A DNA stretch of 64,000 bases from Bryopsis sp. KO-2023 (GCA_030272585.1 BSYQ01000001.1:7564001-7628000), one strand, 5' to 3'. Counted from the first letter of the stretch, positions 1 through 11,433 are shown. Numbers and translations are program-made. Notes: generated by a model not told the origin, from the letters alone.

Positions 1-2
1 CA

Positions 3-2756
3 TCCGTAGACGATTCGTCGCTGGACCTGGCGCGGCTACGCATGACAGAGGAGCCCGTCGACGTTTCGGACGCCTTCGAGCAACGCTTGGACAAACTATA
101 CGTGGTGCTGATCAGCATGCACGGTTTGGTGAGGGGAGACAAAATGGAACTCGGCAAAGATCCGGACACGGGCGGTCAGGTGAAGTACGTCGTCGAACTT
201 GCGCGAGCGTTATCGGAGCACCCCGCTGTGCACAGGGTGGACCTCCTGACGCGCATGATAAAGTCTCCGGACGTTGACAAGGATTATGGCGTTCCCGAGG
301 AGTGCATCAAGCCAGGGGAGGGGAAAGCGGGCGGAGCGTTCATCGTTCGATTGCCGTGCGGCCCCGTCGAAAAATACATTCGAAAAGAGGAGCTCTGGCC
401 CCATGTGAGGGAATTCGCTGACAACGGGATTACTCACGTGCGCCAGCAAATGAACAACATGATGGAGCTGGGGGAGCACTGCGAATTGTACAACATCCAT
501 GGACACTATGCTGATGCTGGGGAGGTTGCAACCCTCATGGCTCAGACCATCGGGGTGGACATGGTCTTGACAGGCCATTCCCTGGGCAGAAACAAGCTGG
601 AGCACCTCATCGCCTCGTCCACCCTCAGCTTGGCAGCGGTCGAAAGAACGTACAATATCAGCAGGCGAATCGAGGGGGAGGAGAGGGCGTTGGATGAGGC
701 CATCATGGTGTTCACATCCACTCAGCAGGAAATCAATGAGCAGTGGGGTTTGTACAATGGATACGACACTCGACTGGAAGAAATCTGTCGCAGGAGGAAG
801 GGACCGTATCATGTTCCTGCCATGAGGGTGATTCCCCCGGGTCTGGATTTCAGCAGCCTCAAGGTCGATTTAAAATCGGAAACTGTGGCTGGGGAGGGCC
901 CCGAATTCGACGCACCCACCGAGAGGGTGGAGCCTTCCATTTGGAAGGAGATCGCGAGGTTTCTGCAGAATCCGCGAAAGCCGGTGATCCTTGCAATGAG
1001 TCGACCGGATGCGAAGAAAAACATCACTGCGTTGGTGAAAGCTTTCGGTGGGAACAGCGTGCTGAACGAATTGGCCAATCTGGTGCTCATCATGGGGAAC
1101 CGTGATGTGATCGATTCGATGGCTGGAGGCAGCCGCAACGTTCTGGAGCAAGTTTTGAAGCTGATCGACTCTTACGATCTGTACGGAAAGGTCGCCTATC
1201 CCAAGAAGCACAAGCAGACGGACGTGTCTGACATATACCACCTTCCTACGGCCACCAGGGGGGTGTTTGTGAATGTCGCCCTTCAGGAGCCATTCGGTCT
1301 GACATTGATCGAGGCGGGGGCTCATGGAGTTCCCATCGTGGCGACGAAAAACGGTGGACCGGTCGATATTATCAACACCCTGCAGAATGGCATTCTCGTC
1401 GACCCGACAGACACCGAGCAGATCGCAAATGCTCTGTTGACCATCCTCACGCAGAAGTCAGTGTGGGATGACTACAATAAAAATGGTATCAACAATATCA
1501 TGGCTTATTCCTGGCCTGCACATTGTGCCAAATATCTGGAAAACATCGAGAGGGAAAAGAAGCGCAGGAAGAACATCAAGCAAATCACGGCGTTCAGCGG
1601 GAGCTGGGACAACAGCAAGTTCAACACGATGGTGGACAAGGCGGGATTCGACATGGAGGACCCCATGGCTTTGGTCGGGAACGAAACGCCAAAAATGGTG
1701 GACGACAGCATATTGGATTTCGAGAAGGAGGGCAGAATGGCGGAGGAGGAAAAAGACTCGGGTGCTCCTCGAATGGCCAATCGTGAAAGGATCTATGTTT
1801 TCACTCTCGATAATCAGCCCATGGCCAAACAGGCGCTGAAACTCCTTCGTGGTGCTGTCAAGGCGGCTTACGAAACTGAGGGCAGTGACAGGGAGACGAG
1901 CCCTGCTGGGTTTGGAATTGCCAGCATGATGAGCTTCGACATGACATGCACCCTTTTGGACTATGAATCCGTAGACACAAGGGATATCGATTTCATCATT
2001 GTGAATGGAGGTGCTGATGTGTTCCTCTGGGCAGGACAGGACGACATGATTTCGTACGATCCGTATGACATGCACATCAGTGGCTACTGGGATAAAACCG
2101 TGGTCGAAAGACTGCTCAAAAGGATTTGGAAAGATGGCAAGAAGGAGAAACGCCTGTTGAAGCACATCCACAAGAAAACGGGGTTCGGTATGATGACTGA
2201 CACGGGGCCGAACCACATTCTGATGGAGATCGAGAAGGAGGCCAAGCAGAGTGTGGACGATGTGGCTGTGGTCGATCGGATTCGTGCGCAGCTTCGAAAC
2301 AATGGAGTGAGAGCCCAGACGGTGCTCCAGGTGGACAAGACATCCGCTGGCAAGCAGGTCGCCCCGTTGTTGCATGTCATTCCATTGAGGGCATCCCGTG
2401 CTTTGGCGATGAGGTTTCTTTTCCACCGTCTCAACATCGAGCTGGACAATGTGGTGGTGGTGTGCGTCGCTTCTTCGGTGGCGTCCACGGAGTCGAAGCC
2501 TGTTGCTGAGTCGGAGTCGAGGAAGGTTGGATTTGTGGTGAGTGACATGTACGATATTGTCGGGGGAAAGCAGAAGGTGATTATCGTTCCTCCCACGGAT
2601 GAAACGAGAGTCAGAGTGCCTACCGATCGCTTGGATGCCCAGATGATCGAAAAACTGAAGCTCCAGTGTGGACCGGATGTCTACGATTATCGAGTCGTTC
2701 TTCTCCAAGAAGCAAAAACGAAATTCGCTCAGATTGCAGAGTATCTCACAGTTTGA
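3..2756 (+). CDS. SPS: Sucrose-phosphate synthase, C-terminal part (5' partial)
   Basis: Makes sucrose-6-phosphate from UDP-glucose and fructose-6-phosphate in the cytosol. The frame is open to the left edge, so the first in-frame Met (position 42) need not be the start. Plant SPS is roughly 1,000 to 1,050 residues, so an N-terminal piece of 100-150 residues should lie outside. Numbering from that Met, the GT-B glycosyltransferase domain spans about residues 17-510. It shows the N-terminal HGLVRGDKMELG block, a GGQVKYVVELARAL segment, the UDP-binding RPDAKKN run near residue 321 and the E-X7-E motif at E416 and E424 (EPFGLTLIE). A second, sucrose-phosphatase-like region follows from about residue 590 to 870. 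It lacks a clear DxD nucleophile, having TLDNQP where one would expect it, so it is probably non-catalytic as in plant SPS. No intron occurs in over 2.7 kb, unlike most neighbours. Confidence 0.95.
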   Translation, partial: SVDDSSLDLARLRMTEEPVDVSDAFEQRLDKLYVVLISMHGLVRGDKMELGKDPDTGGQVKYVVELARALSEHPAVHRVDLLTRMIKSPDVDKDYGVPEECIKPGEGKAGGAFIVRLPCGPVEKYIRKEELWPHVREFADNGITHVRQQMNNMMELGEHCELYNIHGHYADAGEVATLMAQTIGVDMVLTGHSLGRNKLEHLIASSTLSLAAVERTYNISRRIEGEERALDEAIMVFTSTQQEINEQWGLYNGYDTRLEEICRRRKGPYHVPAMRVIPPGLDFSSLKVDLKSETVAGEGPEFDAPTERVEPSIWKEIARFLQNPRKPVILAMSRPDAKKNITALVKAFGGNSVLNELANLVLIMGNRDVIDSMAGGSRNVLEQVLKLIDSYDLYGKVAYPKKHKQTDVSDIYHLPTATRGVFVNVALQEPFGLTLIEAGAHGVPIVATKNGGPVDIINTLQNGILVDPTDTEQIANALLTILTQKSVWDDYNKNGINNIMAYSWPAHCAKYLENIEREKKRRKNIKQITAFSGSWDNSKFNTMVDKAGFDMEDPMALVGNETPKMVDDSILDFEKEGRMAEEEKDSGAPRMANRERIYVFTLDNQPMAKQALKLLRGAVKAAYETEGSDRETSPAGFGIASMMSFDMTCTLLDYESVDTRDIDFIIVNGGADVFLWAGQDDMISYDPYDMHISGYWDKTVVERLLKRIWKDGKKEKRLLKHIHKKTGFGMMTDTGPNHILMEIEKEAKQSVDDVAVVDRIRAQLRNNGVRAQTVLQVDKTSAGKQVAPLLHVIPLRASRALAMRFLFHRLNIELDNVVVVCVASSVASTESKPVAESESRKVGFVVSDMYDIVGGKQKVIIVPPTDETRVRVPTDRLDAQMIEKLKLQCGPDVYDYRVVLLQEAKTKFAQIAEYLTV

Positions 2757-3852
2757 ATGGAAAGAAAAAATATATTTACAGTTCGAATAGAAAAAAAAAA
2801 GAATCTTTTTTTCTTGTCAGGGAGGGTTTTGTTCTCTACGAGTTTCACCATCTGTTCAAGATGTGCTGGGTATTATGTGAGGGACTGGGGGAGTGATGAC
2901 CTAACCAGCAGTATGTACATGTCTTTTCGACATGAAGGTGGTGCTGGGAGGAGGGATTCGTTGATGTGATTTGTTTCTTCTTTCTTTCGAAAATTTTTTG
3001 GGGGTGGGAGGGGATTTGTGAGGCTTTGGGTTGGATGGCCTCATGCATGACACAGCAACATATTGCATTGATTGGTCGCATTCTTTTTTGGGATTTACTT
3101 TTTTTTGTTTTTTTTTGGCGTTGGCTGGCAATGGCTGGCTGTGTTGAAGGGCTTTGGTTGCACACTATTCATTTCCTTAAATTTTTGTCTTGGATTTATT
3201 TGGGTGCCGAGAGAGATGGCGATTCTTGCGATGGGGTGAGCAGTGCATGAATGTTGTCATATTTCTGCAATATCCATACGTTTTTTTTATTCCAAGTGTG
3301 TTGAAAATGTACTGAGAAGTACAATGGCTGTTGGGTTGGGGTTAGGGGTTCACCACATATATCACTATTGCCAGAGGGGTGCCTGATGATCTTTGCAGTT
3401 TGCTAGAGTTAGGAAATTGTCTTGAATATTATCCAAATCGATGGGAGCCCTCCAAAGCCAGCCAAAAACTCAGGTTTGGGAAGGGAGAGAAAGCATGTTG
3501 TGCTAATCGGTGCGGTAGATATTGATATTTCATTGGGATGTCCGGTGGACTGGCAAACCGTGAGGAAGGGAAAGATCAGGAAGTATTGATTTCATTCAAA
3601 GACAGGGTTATTGAGCACATGGTAGAATCTTGAGGGGTTATGAAAGGTTATGAGAGAGGAAAAAGATTTAGTTCGTCTCCTGGTTGCAAGAGTTTATTTC
3701 TTCTTTTTTTTTTTTGGCCTGTGCGGGATGATTCGAGGCATGTGACTTTCTGGTGGAAAGGACATGAGGTTTGTAAAGAAAAGAGGCTGTTCAGACATGT
3801 GCTGTGCTTGTGAGAAGGATACATTCTGTAGTTGGAAGGGGGGAAAATATAA
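2757..3852. other. Non-coding gap after SPS
   Basis: This is the 3' flank of the SPS gene. It is rich in T and G runs, and no frame shows family-like protein or phase-consistent exons. It probably holds the SPS 3' UTR. I see nothing else until the MITE. Confidence 0.6.
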
Positions 3853-4041
3853 TACCGTAAATGGGGTAATGTTTGCGCGCATGAACTTTCGCGTGTTTTA
3901 TTTTTGCGACACTAATTTTTGCGATTCAATCAGGTCGCAAAGGGCCCAGGGTTTAGGAACCCAATTTTTGCGACACTAATTTTTGCGATTTTTTCTACTC
4001 GCAAAAATTAGTCCAACGCAGAAATTACCCTATCTACGGTA
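3853..4041. mobile_element. MITE with TA target duplication (Tc1/mariner-like)
   Basis: The two ends are imperfect inverted repeats of about 23 bp. The left end reads CCGTAAATGGGGTAAT from 3855. The right end, read on the minus strand from 4039, is CCGTAGATAGGGTAAT. Each end is flanked by TA, at 3853-3854 and 4040-4041, as expected of a Tc1/mariner target-site duplication. The interior holds a direct repeat of TTTTTGCGACACTAATTTTT and a strong hairpin. There is no coding capacity, so it is a non-autonomous miniature element of about 185 bp. Confidence 0.75.
3975..4012. repeat. Perfect hairpin inside the MITE
   Basis: The arms at 3975-3988 (ACTAATTTTTGCGA) and 3999-4012 (TCGCAAAAATTAGT) are perfect 14-bp complements separated by a 10-nt loop. 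Confidence 0.85.
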
Positions 4042-4136
4042 CACACGCACTGTCCAGGAGCCCTCCAGGGCCTTTCTCTAGTGCAAATTTAGCAGACCAG
4101 CTTCGATATCACCGTCTTTCACCATGGTTTTTTTGC

Positions 4137-4882
4137 TCAATTGCCATTGCAAAGAGATTCGTATGCTGTGTGGGACTTGATAAAATTATGCTCTGCAAGC
4201 GCCACTTCCTGTGGCGTCCCTGATTGCCATTTGTCAGGGTGCCACTTTGACGCTTTCTGAAGAAACGCCCGCCTGATTTGATTTTTGGAAGATCCCTCAG
4301 CTATGCCCAGCCACTTCCAATGACCAGACTCCTGTGCAATCAGCAATGTCACATTCTCAGTTACGATTGCAAACCTAAGACAAGGCACCCCAAGCAATTA
4401 TGAACCTCACTTCTCCTCTTGAGCGGTGTTTGCCATTCAGCATGTGCTTTGCGACTCTTTGGAGAGCATCCCTCAAGCCCTTGCGTTTTGGATCGAGCTT
4501 CCTCACTTGATTGAGGCACAAAAAAGCCTCTTGAAAAGAAGAGGCTCTCTCCAAAATCTGAACATAATCGATTCGTTATGGCCGCCAGTCTTTGACAAGT
4601 CTGTGACAGTGCCTAAGAGTGCAACTCTTCTTGTCGCGATCTTTGGACGCTTAAACTTGGTTTCACCTCTGCTTTGTGCCACAGGAGTCCAGGATCCACC
4701 GCACAGACTCGGACAGCTTCATTTCCCACTTCCACTGCTTTGTCAATTGACCCCGACTCTGCCAATGCACGAGCCGCCAGCATCAGCATATTCCCAATCG
4801 TGCTCTTTTCTTGCTCACTCTCCCAGCACCTTGCGCGCCAACGATCTATGTTACAGGTGATCCACGGACTGTCCCGGAGCCA
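4137..4882 (-). CDS. TPR/J-domain (DNAJC7-like) protein, C-terminal exons
   Basis: Co-chaperone of Hsp70. Three exons can be read on the minus strand: 4667-4882, 4411-4557 and 4137-4331. Lengths are 216, 147 and 195 nt, all multiples of three with phase-0 junctions. The first two encode helical, TPR-like sequence (ALAESGSIDKAVEVGNEAVR, then LNQVRKLDPKRKGLRDAL). The last encodes a J domain at the extreme C terminus, with the Hsp70-stimulating HPD in KWHPDKW, and ends in a stop at 4137. TPR followed by a terminal J domain is the arrangement of DNAJC7/TPR2-type proteins. The 5' exons are not resolved. An open frame on the same strand at 5002-5250 could contribute one, but I cannot prove it. Exon 1's acceptor at 4883 is inferred from a pyrimidine tract. 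Confidence 0.75.
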
Positions 4883-5434
4883 CTTTTAGAGGGAAGGATG
4901 TGGAAAGAATAATTACGGAGGTGGTCCACCCTTTTTTTTATTTTGAATTGATTCGAAAATAAAAATTGGGTATGTGGTTTGGTCTCCTCAAACAGATGTG
5001 TTCAATCGATCAATTGACCGTTGCGAAGGAGAAAGGGACGACACCAAGATGAATGAGTGTGCATGTGGGCGTACAACGGAGGGTTCGTGGACTTCCAAAG
5101 GTTGTAGGTATCCTCGCATTCCGCAAAAGCTGGGCCGTGGAACTGGCGTTTCATCTCTTCCACAAAGAATTCTGTGGTTTGTCTGGAGGAGGGCTTTTCT
5201 GAGGAATCCATTGTTGGATATGCAGTGTTGTCTGCCTGTCTGTCTTGCACTCACAGCGGTCACCTCAGCGACAACAGATACACTATTAGATGGAGTGAGG
5301 AAGCCTAGTCACACCATGACTTCCCGTTTGTCAGCAATATTTAGATAGAATCTCCCACGAACCTAGCCCCTGTACATATCTTCTGGAACGGTGGGTTTTC
5401 TTTCGTCCGGGCGTTTGATTGTGCGTCGAGAAAA
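4883..5434. other. Interval between the J-protein and DUF899 genes
   Basis: This should contain the unresolved 5' exons and promoter of the J-domain gene and the promoter of the rightward DUF899 gene. An open minus-strand frame at 5002-5250 is a possible exon but has no recognisable motif. Confidence 0.4.
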
Positions 5435-6456
5435 ATGGGTGAAAACAAGGTTGGTTCCAGGGATGAATACAACGCAGCTCGAGAGGAACTTCTGAAGGCG
5501 GAAAAAGAACTCACGAAAAGGCGCGACGAGGTCACGAAGCTCCGTCAGAAACTGCCCTGGGTGAAGGTTGAAAAAGACTACACCCTCCAAGGATCTGACG
5601 GACCCGTCAAACTCTCCGAACTCTTCGTAGACGGAAAGAAAGATCTGATCGTAGTACATTTTATGTTTGACCCTGAGTGGGACAAGCCCTGCTCCCACTG
5701 TTGTTGTTGGGCGGAGGATTACAACGGCCTCCTTCCCTTTCTGGAGGATAAGACCAACTTCGCTGTGGTGGCGAAAGCCCCGATCGATCGCCTGAAAGAC
5801 GTCAAGGACCTCAAAGGTTGGAAGATCCCGTTTCTCAGTGCTGATGGGAGCGACTTCAACAAGGACTTCAAGGTGGAGGACACCATAGGGAAGGCGATGG
5901 GGAAAGAGTTTCCTTTGACGCAAGGGCCGGGACTGAGCGTGTTTCGAAAGCAAGACGGGGGCGTGTTTCATACCTACAGCACTTTTCACAGGGGATTGGA
6001 GCACTTCAACGCGGTATGTACTGTGCTGGAGGAAATCTGCGGAAATATATATCTCAGTTGCGCCGTCGCTTTAATATATGCCTAATTCACATACATCTGA
6101 TTTTCTGCCGCGTTTTCGATTGCACTCAAAATGTCGATCCTCAACCGCGCCTATCGGAAGAGATTTTCTGAATTCAGTCTTTTTTTTCTGATTCTGAAGA
6201 ATGTGGGCATATTAATTGGAGGGTAAAAGCCAGCTCAAAGCAAATGTGATGAGTTTGTTGGAACATGCTTTGTCTTCCCTGAGTGGACGATATTTTTAGA
6301 CTGAAGTCAGAAATTGCCCATCAGATTTGGACATTCATGGACATGCTCCCCGATGGAAGAGAAGGATGGTCCCCTAAGCACAAGGAGGAGTACTCGAAAA
6401 AGCGAAAGATGAATGATGGCCAGAATGGAAGTGCCAAGGAAGCTAAAAAGGAATGA
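5435..6456 (+). CDS. DUF899 thioredoxin-like family protein
   Basis: Two exons, 5435-6013 and 6325-6456. The 579-nt first exon joins in phase 0 through a GTATGT donor and a CATCAG acceptor, giving 236 residues. The protein starts with a charged helix, then has the DUF899 thioredoxin-like fold: a strand-rich centre (KKDLIVVHFMFDPEWDKPCS), a cysteine cluster (CSHCCCWAEDYNG near residue 88) and the family's C-terminal segment spanning the intron (FHRGLEHFNA joined to IWTFMDMLPDGREGW). Family members are about 220-250 residues, so it is full length. DUF899 proteins are assumed to be thiol-redox proteins, but the substrate is unknown. No signal or transit peptide is evident. The tail ends in a lysine-rich stretch that may be nuclear-localising, which is inference only. 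Confidence 0.88.
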
Positions 6457-7008
6457 ATTGACTTGTTCTGATGACAATGATACGCGTTGATGTTAGGGAT
6501 ATGCATGAATATGACACATAAAATAGAATTTGCCACTGCTTCGCAGTGATTTTTGTTTGCTCTATATTTTGTTTCTTACTGCAGTTTTGTTTTTGATTCT
6601 GTGGCCATATTTAGCCTTTTTTTGTCAGATGGGAGTGGTGGTAAAACGGGATGGAAAAATTTTGATTTTGCTTGCTTCTTTTTTTTCTGGGTGGGGAGGG
6701 GGAAGGGTGCAGTGGGGATAAAGCATCAGGCAATTTTCATCACAAATAAACACTATGATATGAGAAGTTGGATTGGACTTCGGAACTGTACCTGTGTAAA
6801 AAAATATGTGCCTAAAAATGAAGTTGAAAGTAGTTTTGACAGTGAATGATCTCTGATTGTTTTCCAACACATTCTTTTTTCAACAGGGTATATCCCTTTA
6901 AAAAAAACAGAAAAAAACAAAAAAAAAAACAAAATAAATACTAGTAAGAAAAACAAAACAAAACAAGTACTAGTAAGAAAAACAAGAAAAAAAAACCCAC
7001 GAAACACA
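6457..7008. other. AT-rich non-coding gap with short duplication
   Basis: Lies between the convergent DUF899 and ABCD genes and holds both 3' UTRs. Around 6890-7000 there are A-rich runs and a segment containing ACTAGTAAGAAAAACAA repeated twice about 30 bp apart. No coding signal. Confidence 0.6.
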
Positions 7009-10000
7009 TCAAGAGAGCATCCATTGCCCATCCCCGCAAATCTTGAGAACTCTGTCGTGGATGGCTTCGAGATTCCTGTTGTGCCCAACACTGATGATGG
7101 CAATGCCCAAGTTCTTCAGTTCTGCATACAATCCCTCTTCTGATTCCATGGAAACGGCCGAAGTGCTCTCATCGAGTATAACCACCTTAGGCCTGCAAAA
7201 CCAAAAATCGATTAAGCTACAAATCAACACATCTGCACGCTCCATCCTGCGATAGATGAGGAATCTACAAAACTCGCTTCAAGTTCGGGCTGGGGTTCCA
7301 ACCCCACAGAAAGAAGACTTGACAGATTCTTCAAACCAGAGCTTTCCACCCTAAAGTCTCAATGCATTACCTGTGGTAAAGCACACGTGCAATACAGATC
7401 CTCTGTATTTCTCCGGGGGACAGAATGCTTTGCCAATCCCTCGGCTGGTCCAGGTCTCCATCCACCCATCTCTGCCACGCCCCTTCCAGACCAACTTTCC
7501 TCAACAGCTCCATAGATTCTCCATGATCCACCGGAACAGAAGACGGATAGGCGAGCTGCTCCCCCAACAAACCACCTGGCGCCAACAGTGGGGTCTGGAT
7601 ATGATGCAAATACAAATTTGTTCCGGGTCAAAACACAGCAACCATGAAAAAAAAACATTCGAAATTGTCCAGCCAGACCCAACAGGTGTCTCTCTCTAAC
7701 CATCCACCCACCCACCCACAACAGACACCAGGTCTTTATTCACCCAGATGAGTTCGAGCGAACTGGCAGAAAAACTATCGAAATCATGGGAAAAGGGAGA
7801 TGTTGCATGGCTGACCTGAGGCAGCATCATTATTCGCCCAGGTGGAGGCAGCTTGACTTGACCCTCAATTTTCTCTTTCAGCCCCATTAGAACAAGCATC
7901 AGGGTGGACTTTCCACATCCGTTGCGTCCAGTCACGAGCAGGCTATCCCCAACCCCCAGGGAAAATGACAAACCATCCACGATCGATTCGGCCGCGGGGG
8001 TTGCACATGTCAATTGCTGGATAGATACTAGACACTTTTCTCCAGACAACGCTGTTTGATCGCCTTCTTCCTACAATGATGCGAACTTGATTCTGTTCAG
8101 AAAACTTGCAGCAATCATTGCACATTCTGGACTCATGGCTGTGCTGCCACAACCTCCTCCACCCCGTCTCGTACCGAAAAACCATCCAAAACAAGACAAA
8201 AAAAGCGATGGGCATCCAAGGTTTCCATGACCACACCTGGAATTTATCCTGGGGTCTGGACAGGTTTTCGATCAGCTGGGCAACTCTGGGAGTCAGACCA
8301 GCGAGCTGGGACAGTTTCTGGGAGGTGTCCTGGACTTGAGAGAAACTGTAGATAAGGGTCATCAGGAAAAAGCTTGTGTTCGAAATTCGCTTGGCAACAT
8401 CACCAGACGTTTTCTCGTCACTGAACCCGCCTGATAAAACAAAGGAGCATCAGCAATTTAATTTCGGTTTATCTTTTTGATTAACGATCGAAGAATTGAG
8501 CAATGCCGAGTTTTCACTGCTCACCAGTGAAGATGATGGAGCCCACACACAAGTAGGTCAGCAGCACACCCCAGTAGTCCAGGAGCTACCATGGAAAAAA
8601 AAACACCAAAGACTCACTTTCCGGCATTTCCAGTTTGGGGAGCATACAGATGGTTGGTCAGATGGTTGGTCAGATGGTTGGTCCCCCCCCCCCCCAGCCA
8701 TATACATATTTTTGGTCGATGCACTCACTGTAACGGCGAACCCAAGGAGCCACCTCCTCATGACGACTTTTCTCTGATAGGTCAAGACAGTCTTGAGTTT
8801 CTTTTGCAGATTCAACAGTTCTGTTTCCTCCCCTTGAAACGCTGCCACTTGCTCAGCGTTGTTCCTTATTCTGACGAATGCCATTCTCAAATTGCCCTCG
8901 TACTTCTCTTGAGTGAACACCAGGGAGGCAATCGGGCCGATCAAAAACCTGAACCCCCATTCCAGAGTAACAAACCATCTCACCAAACAGGAAAAGCAAC
9001 TCATTCTGGTCGGGCATCGAATTCCTTTTCTGCAGACCTCCTGCTCAACACTCATTATTTGAAACAAACTGTAAAGATTTGGGTGTGCATGAAATTGGGG
9101 GGAAACCCCTCCTCCCAAGCAATCGGAATGAATCTTTCTCCAATCCAAATTTTGTATGGCGAACTCACTTCAGCAACACGAAACTCAAAATGAAGGAACC
9201 ATAAGCTGCGAATATGACCCCCTTGGATTCCGTTTCTTTGTAGGTGAGATAGGTGTACCAAACCACACCAAAAGGCATGGCAGCCACCACCTTTGCAACT
9301 TGACCCAAAGAATCGCAAAACATCTTCAAATCCTGAGCCATTCGCTGGTCAGGGTTGTCCACGAGCTCCATTCGGTAAAAGAGCTGAAATACAAAAAATC
9401 ATGCGTACAGTTGATACTCGCTCGCAATCATGGTAGATAATAATGGTCAGTCTTGCCGCAGCGAAATGTTTTTTTCTTGATGGAGAAACCTCAATTCTAT
9501 TGTTGTTGACTGCTTCATGGTGATGCTTCTGCAACATCGATTGCTTGAAGAAAAACCCGAACGAACTCCTCGCATACTTGATGGCCCGCATGACTGACAT
9601 AGAAGCGCAGCACGAATCCAGTGTATTAACTTATTCAATTGTTCAAATTCATATCCATTTTTTTTTCAATTATCCTGTTTCAACGTGATGTACCTTGTCA
9701 TGACAATACTGTTTCTGAAGATGCCTGGTGAGTTTTTTTCTCCAATGTAGAGAAAGAAATTCCGCCAGCCAATCTGTGGTGGATTTCACGAGCGTGGTTG
9801 CTACATATATCCCGGCAGAAATCCACATCAACCTCACAAACATAGCCTTATCTTTGTTGATAAACGTTGCATAGAATTTTCCAGTCACTGTTCCAACTGC
9901 AGCCACAAAAAAAAAACGAGGCTAAACACACACCTACATGTCTGCATGCATCCAATTCACATGGTGTTATTCTTAAGAAAGTGTTAGAACAACTTCTTAT

Positions 10001-10577
10001 TGAAAACATAAATTCTTTTATTTCCTTTTTGATTTATATCAATCCAGCTGTAAACTGCGGACCTTAATCAGCTGCCGGTGAGATTCCCGGAAATTCTCAA
10101 CAATGCAATCTTACGCGCTCGATTTCTGCAGCGACATTTTCCAAAGGGGGGGGGTTACCTTGTGAAACGATCATGGCATAAATGATTGACAACAGCACGA
10201 GGATGAGCGCTGGATAAATATTCATGATGCGCGACAGCCGCCAGAATCTCTTGAGGAACAAATAGTTAAAAGACACCGCCGCCGCATCGCTCGAGCTCCC
10301 CTTCCATTTCGATTCTCCATCCTAAAAGGGAAAAAAACCAACAGAAAAAAAAGAAAAAAGCACATCAGGCTTCTCTCTTGAAAAAGTCTAGCATCGCTGC
10401 TGACCTTGCAGGGACTGGTGCAAGGATATGAATTGGAGAAGGAAGTTTCTCCCAAATTTTCCCAATTTTTTCCCCCTTTTTTCCCCTAAACTTTCTGTTT
10501 GCTCTTACTTTGGAGGTTTTTGAGAGTGTGCCCCCATCCAGCAAGGGAATGGCGATGGCAGAGGGAGGGGAATCCAT
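7009..10577 (-). CDS. ABC half-transporter, subfamily D (ABCD-like)
   Basis: Ten exons: 10509-10577, 10159-10321, 9694-9896, 9169-9383, 8729-8948, 8525-8585, 8237-8430, 7816-8070, 7371-7594 and 7009-7192. The sum is 1,788 nt (595 residues plus stop) with every junction in frame. An N-terminal membrane domain begins with FNYLFLKRFWRL and includes an EAA-like loop (NAEQVAAFQGEETE). The nucleotide-binding domain has Walker A TGRNGCGKST, signature LSPGE, Walker B VVILDES and a switch His in SVGHNR. The length is that of a half-transporter acting as a dimer. ABCD proteins move acyl-CoAs or vitamin-like substrates across peroxisomal or, in plants and algae, plastid membranes. The sequence before the first TM is short, with no obvious transit peptide, so the membrane is uncertain. 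Some bacterial-type SbmA/YddA-like exporters look similar. Confidence 0.9.
8649..8682. repeat. 12-bp tandem repeat in an ABCD intron
   Basis: GATGGTTGGTCA occurs nearly three times in tandem and is followed by a run of C. It lies in the intron between the 8729-8948 and 8525-8585 exons. Confidence 0.85.
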
Positions 10578-10787
10578 CAAAGTCTTCCCACAGCGCCGCC
10601 TGGAATGCCAACACCATAAAGCACTCCGCGGTGTTTGTACAGAATCACCTACAGATCTGCGCTCGTGTGGTCGAGTTATGTGATTGCTTCAAAAACAACA
10701 TCACGTACATTGAATCGTCAGTGCGCGCGCAACCTCATCATATTCCACCCCCCCACACACACACAGATTCAACGAAAGCAAACCAAC
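10578..10787. promoter_or_regulatory. Head-to-head intergenic region (210 bp)
   Basis: The ABCD gene starts leftward at 10577 and the small gene starts rightward at 10788, so both promoters must fit in about 210 bp. The right half carries GCGCGC and a CA-rich tract. No TATA box stands out. A shared bidirectional promoter is inferred from geometry only. Confidence 0.45.
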
Positions 10788-11433
10788 ATGGAGATCAAAA
10801 TGAAAGGCACGCTGAGTTTGGACGGCAAAGAACCCATCGAACATACCGTCGAAAAAGCTGGTGGGGTGTTTGAAACGATAGGGTGGACTAGGGAGTGCTC
10901 TTTGCTTTTTCAGCCCAATTTTCTCTTGCTACACCACCAGGGTGACTTTTGTTTTTTTTTGCCCTTTCAAAGGGTCCTGGGAAGGATGGTCCAAAGAAGC
11001 AAGTGTGATTGAATTTGTGGATGGGATGAGTAATTTTTTGATTTTTCCTGTCATTGGCACAGAATCGGTGTCTCAAGGAATATTGTATTTTAAAGAGAAG
11101 CTGATGGTATCCATCACTGAGTACATCACAGAGAACAATTTGGCCTCCGCAGAAGGTGGGTGAAGTTGGATTTCGAGATTAAAATGCAACCATTGGACCA
11201 GAGACCTCGCCATTTTCTTTTCGTAACTGTAATTTTCTACATCGGTCCTGAGAGAGCACGTGCCCCCAGATGTTTGATGGTTTATTTTTCTTTTTGTAGT
11301 GGATTTGTTCGAGGAGAACCTGGAAGATATCGACGGGCGGAAGGGCAAAAGAAACCATGGCAAAGGAGAGGAATCGCAAAAAAAGAGGCAGAAAGGTCCA
11401 AAGCATAGGACTCTTGGAAGAAAGACTCGATGA
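10788..11433 (+). CDS. Small basic-tailed protein, weak GON7-like resemblance
   Basis: Four exons, 10788-10860, 10973-11029, 11063-11155 and 11300-11433, total 357 nt (118 residues plus stop) and keep frame across phase-1 junctions. The protein has a short strand-like start (MEIKMKGTLSLDGKEP), a central helix (SVSQGILYFKEKLMVSITEY), a short acidic patch (DLFEENLEDIDG) and a Lys/Arg-rich tail. Layout and size resemble GON7, the small disordered-tail subunit of the KEOPS complex that makes t6A in tRNA, where a strand precedes a helix that packs on Kae1. That resemblance is by eye and weak. The gene itself is well supported by splice sites, but its function should be treated as unknown. Confidence 0.7.
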
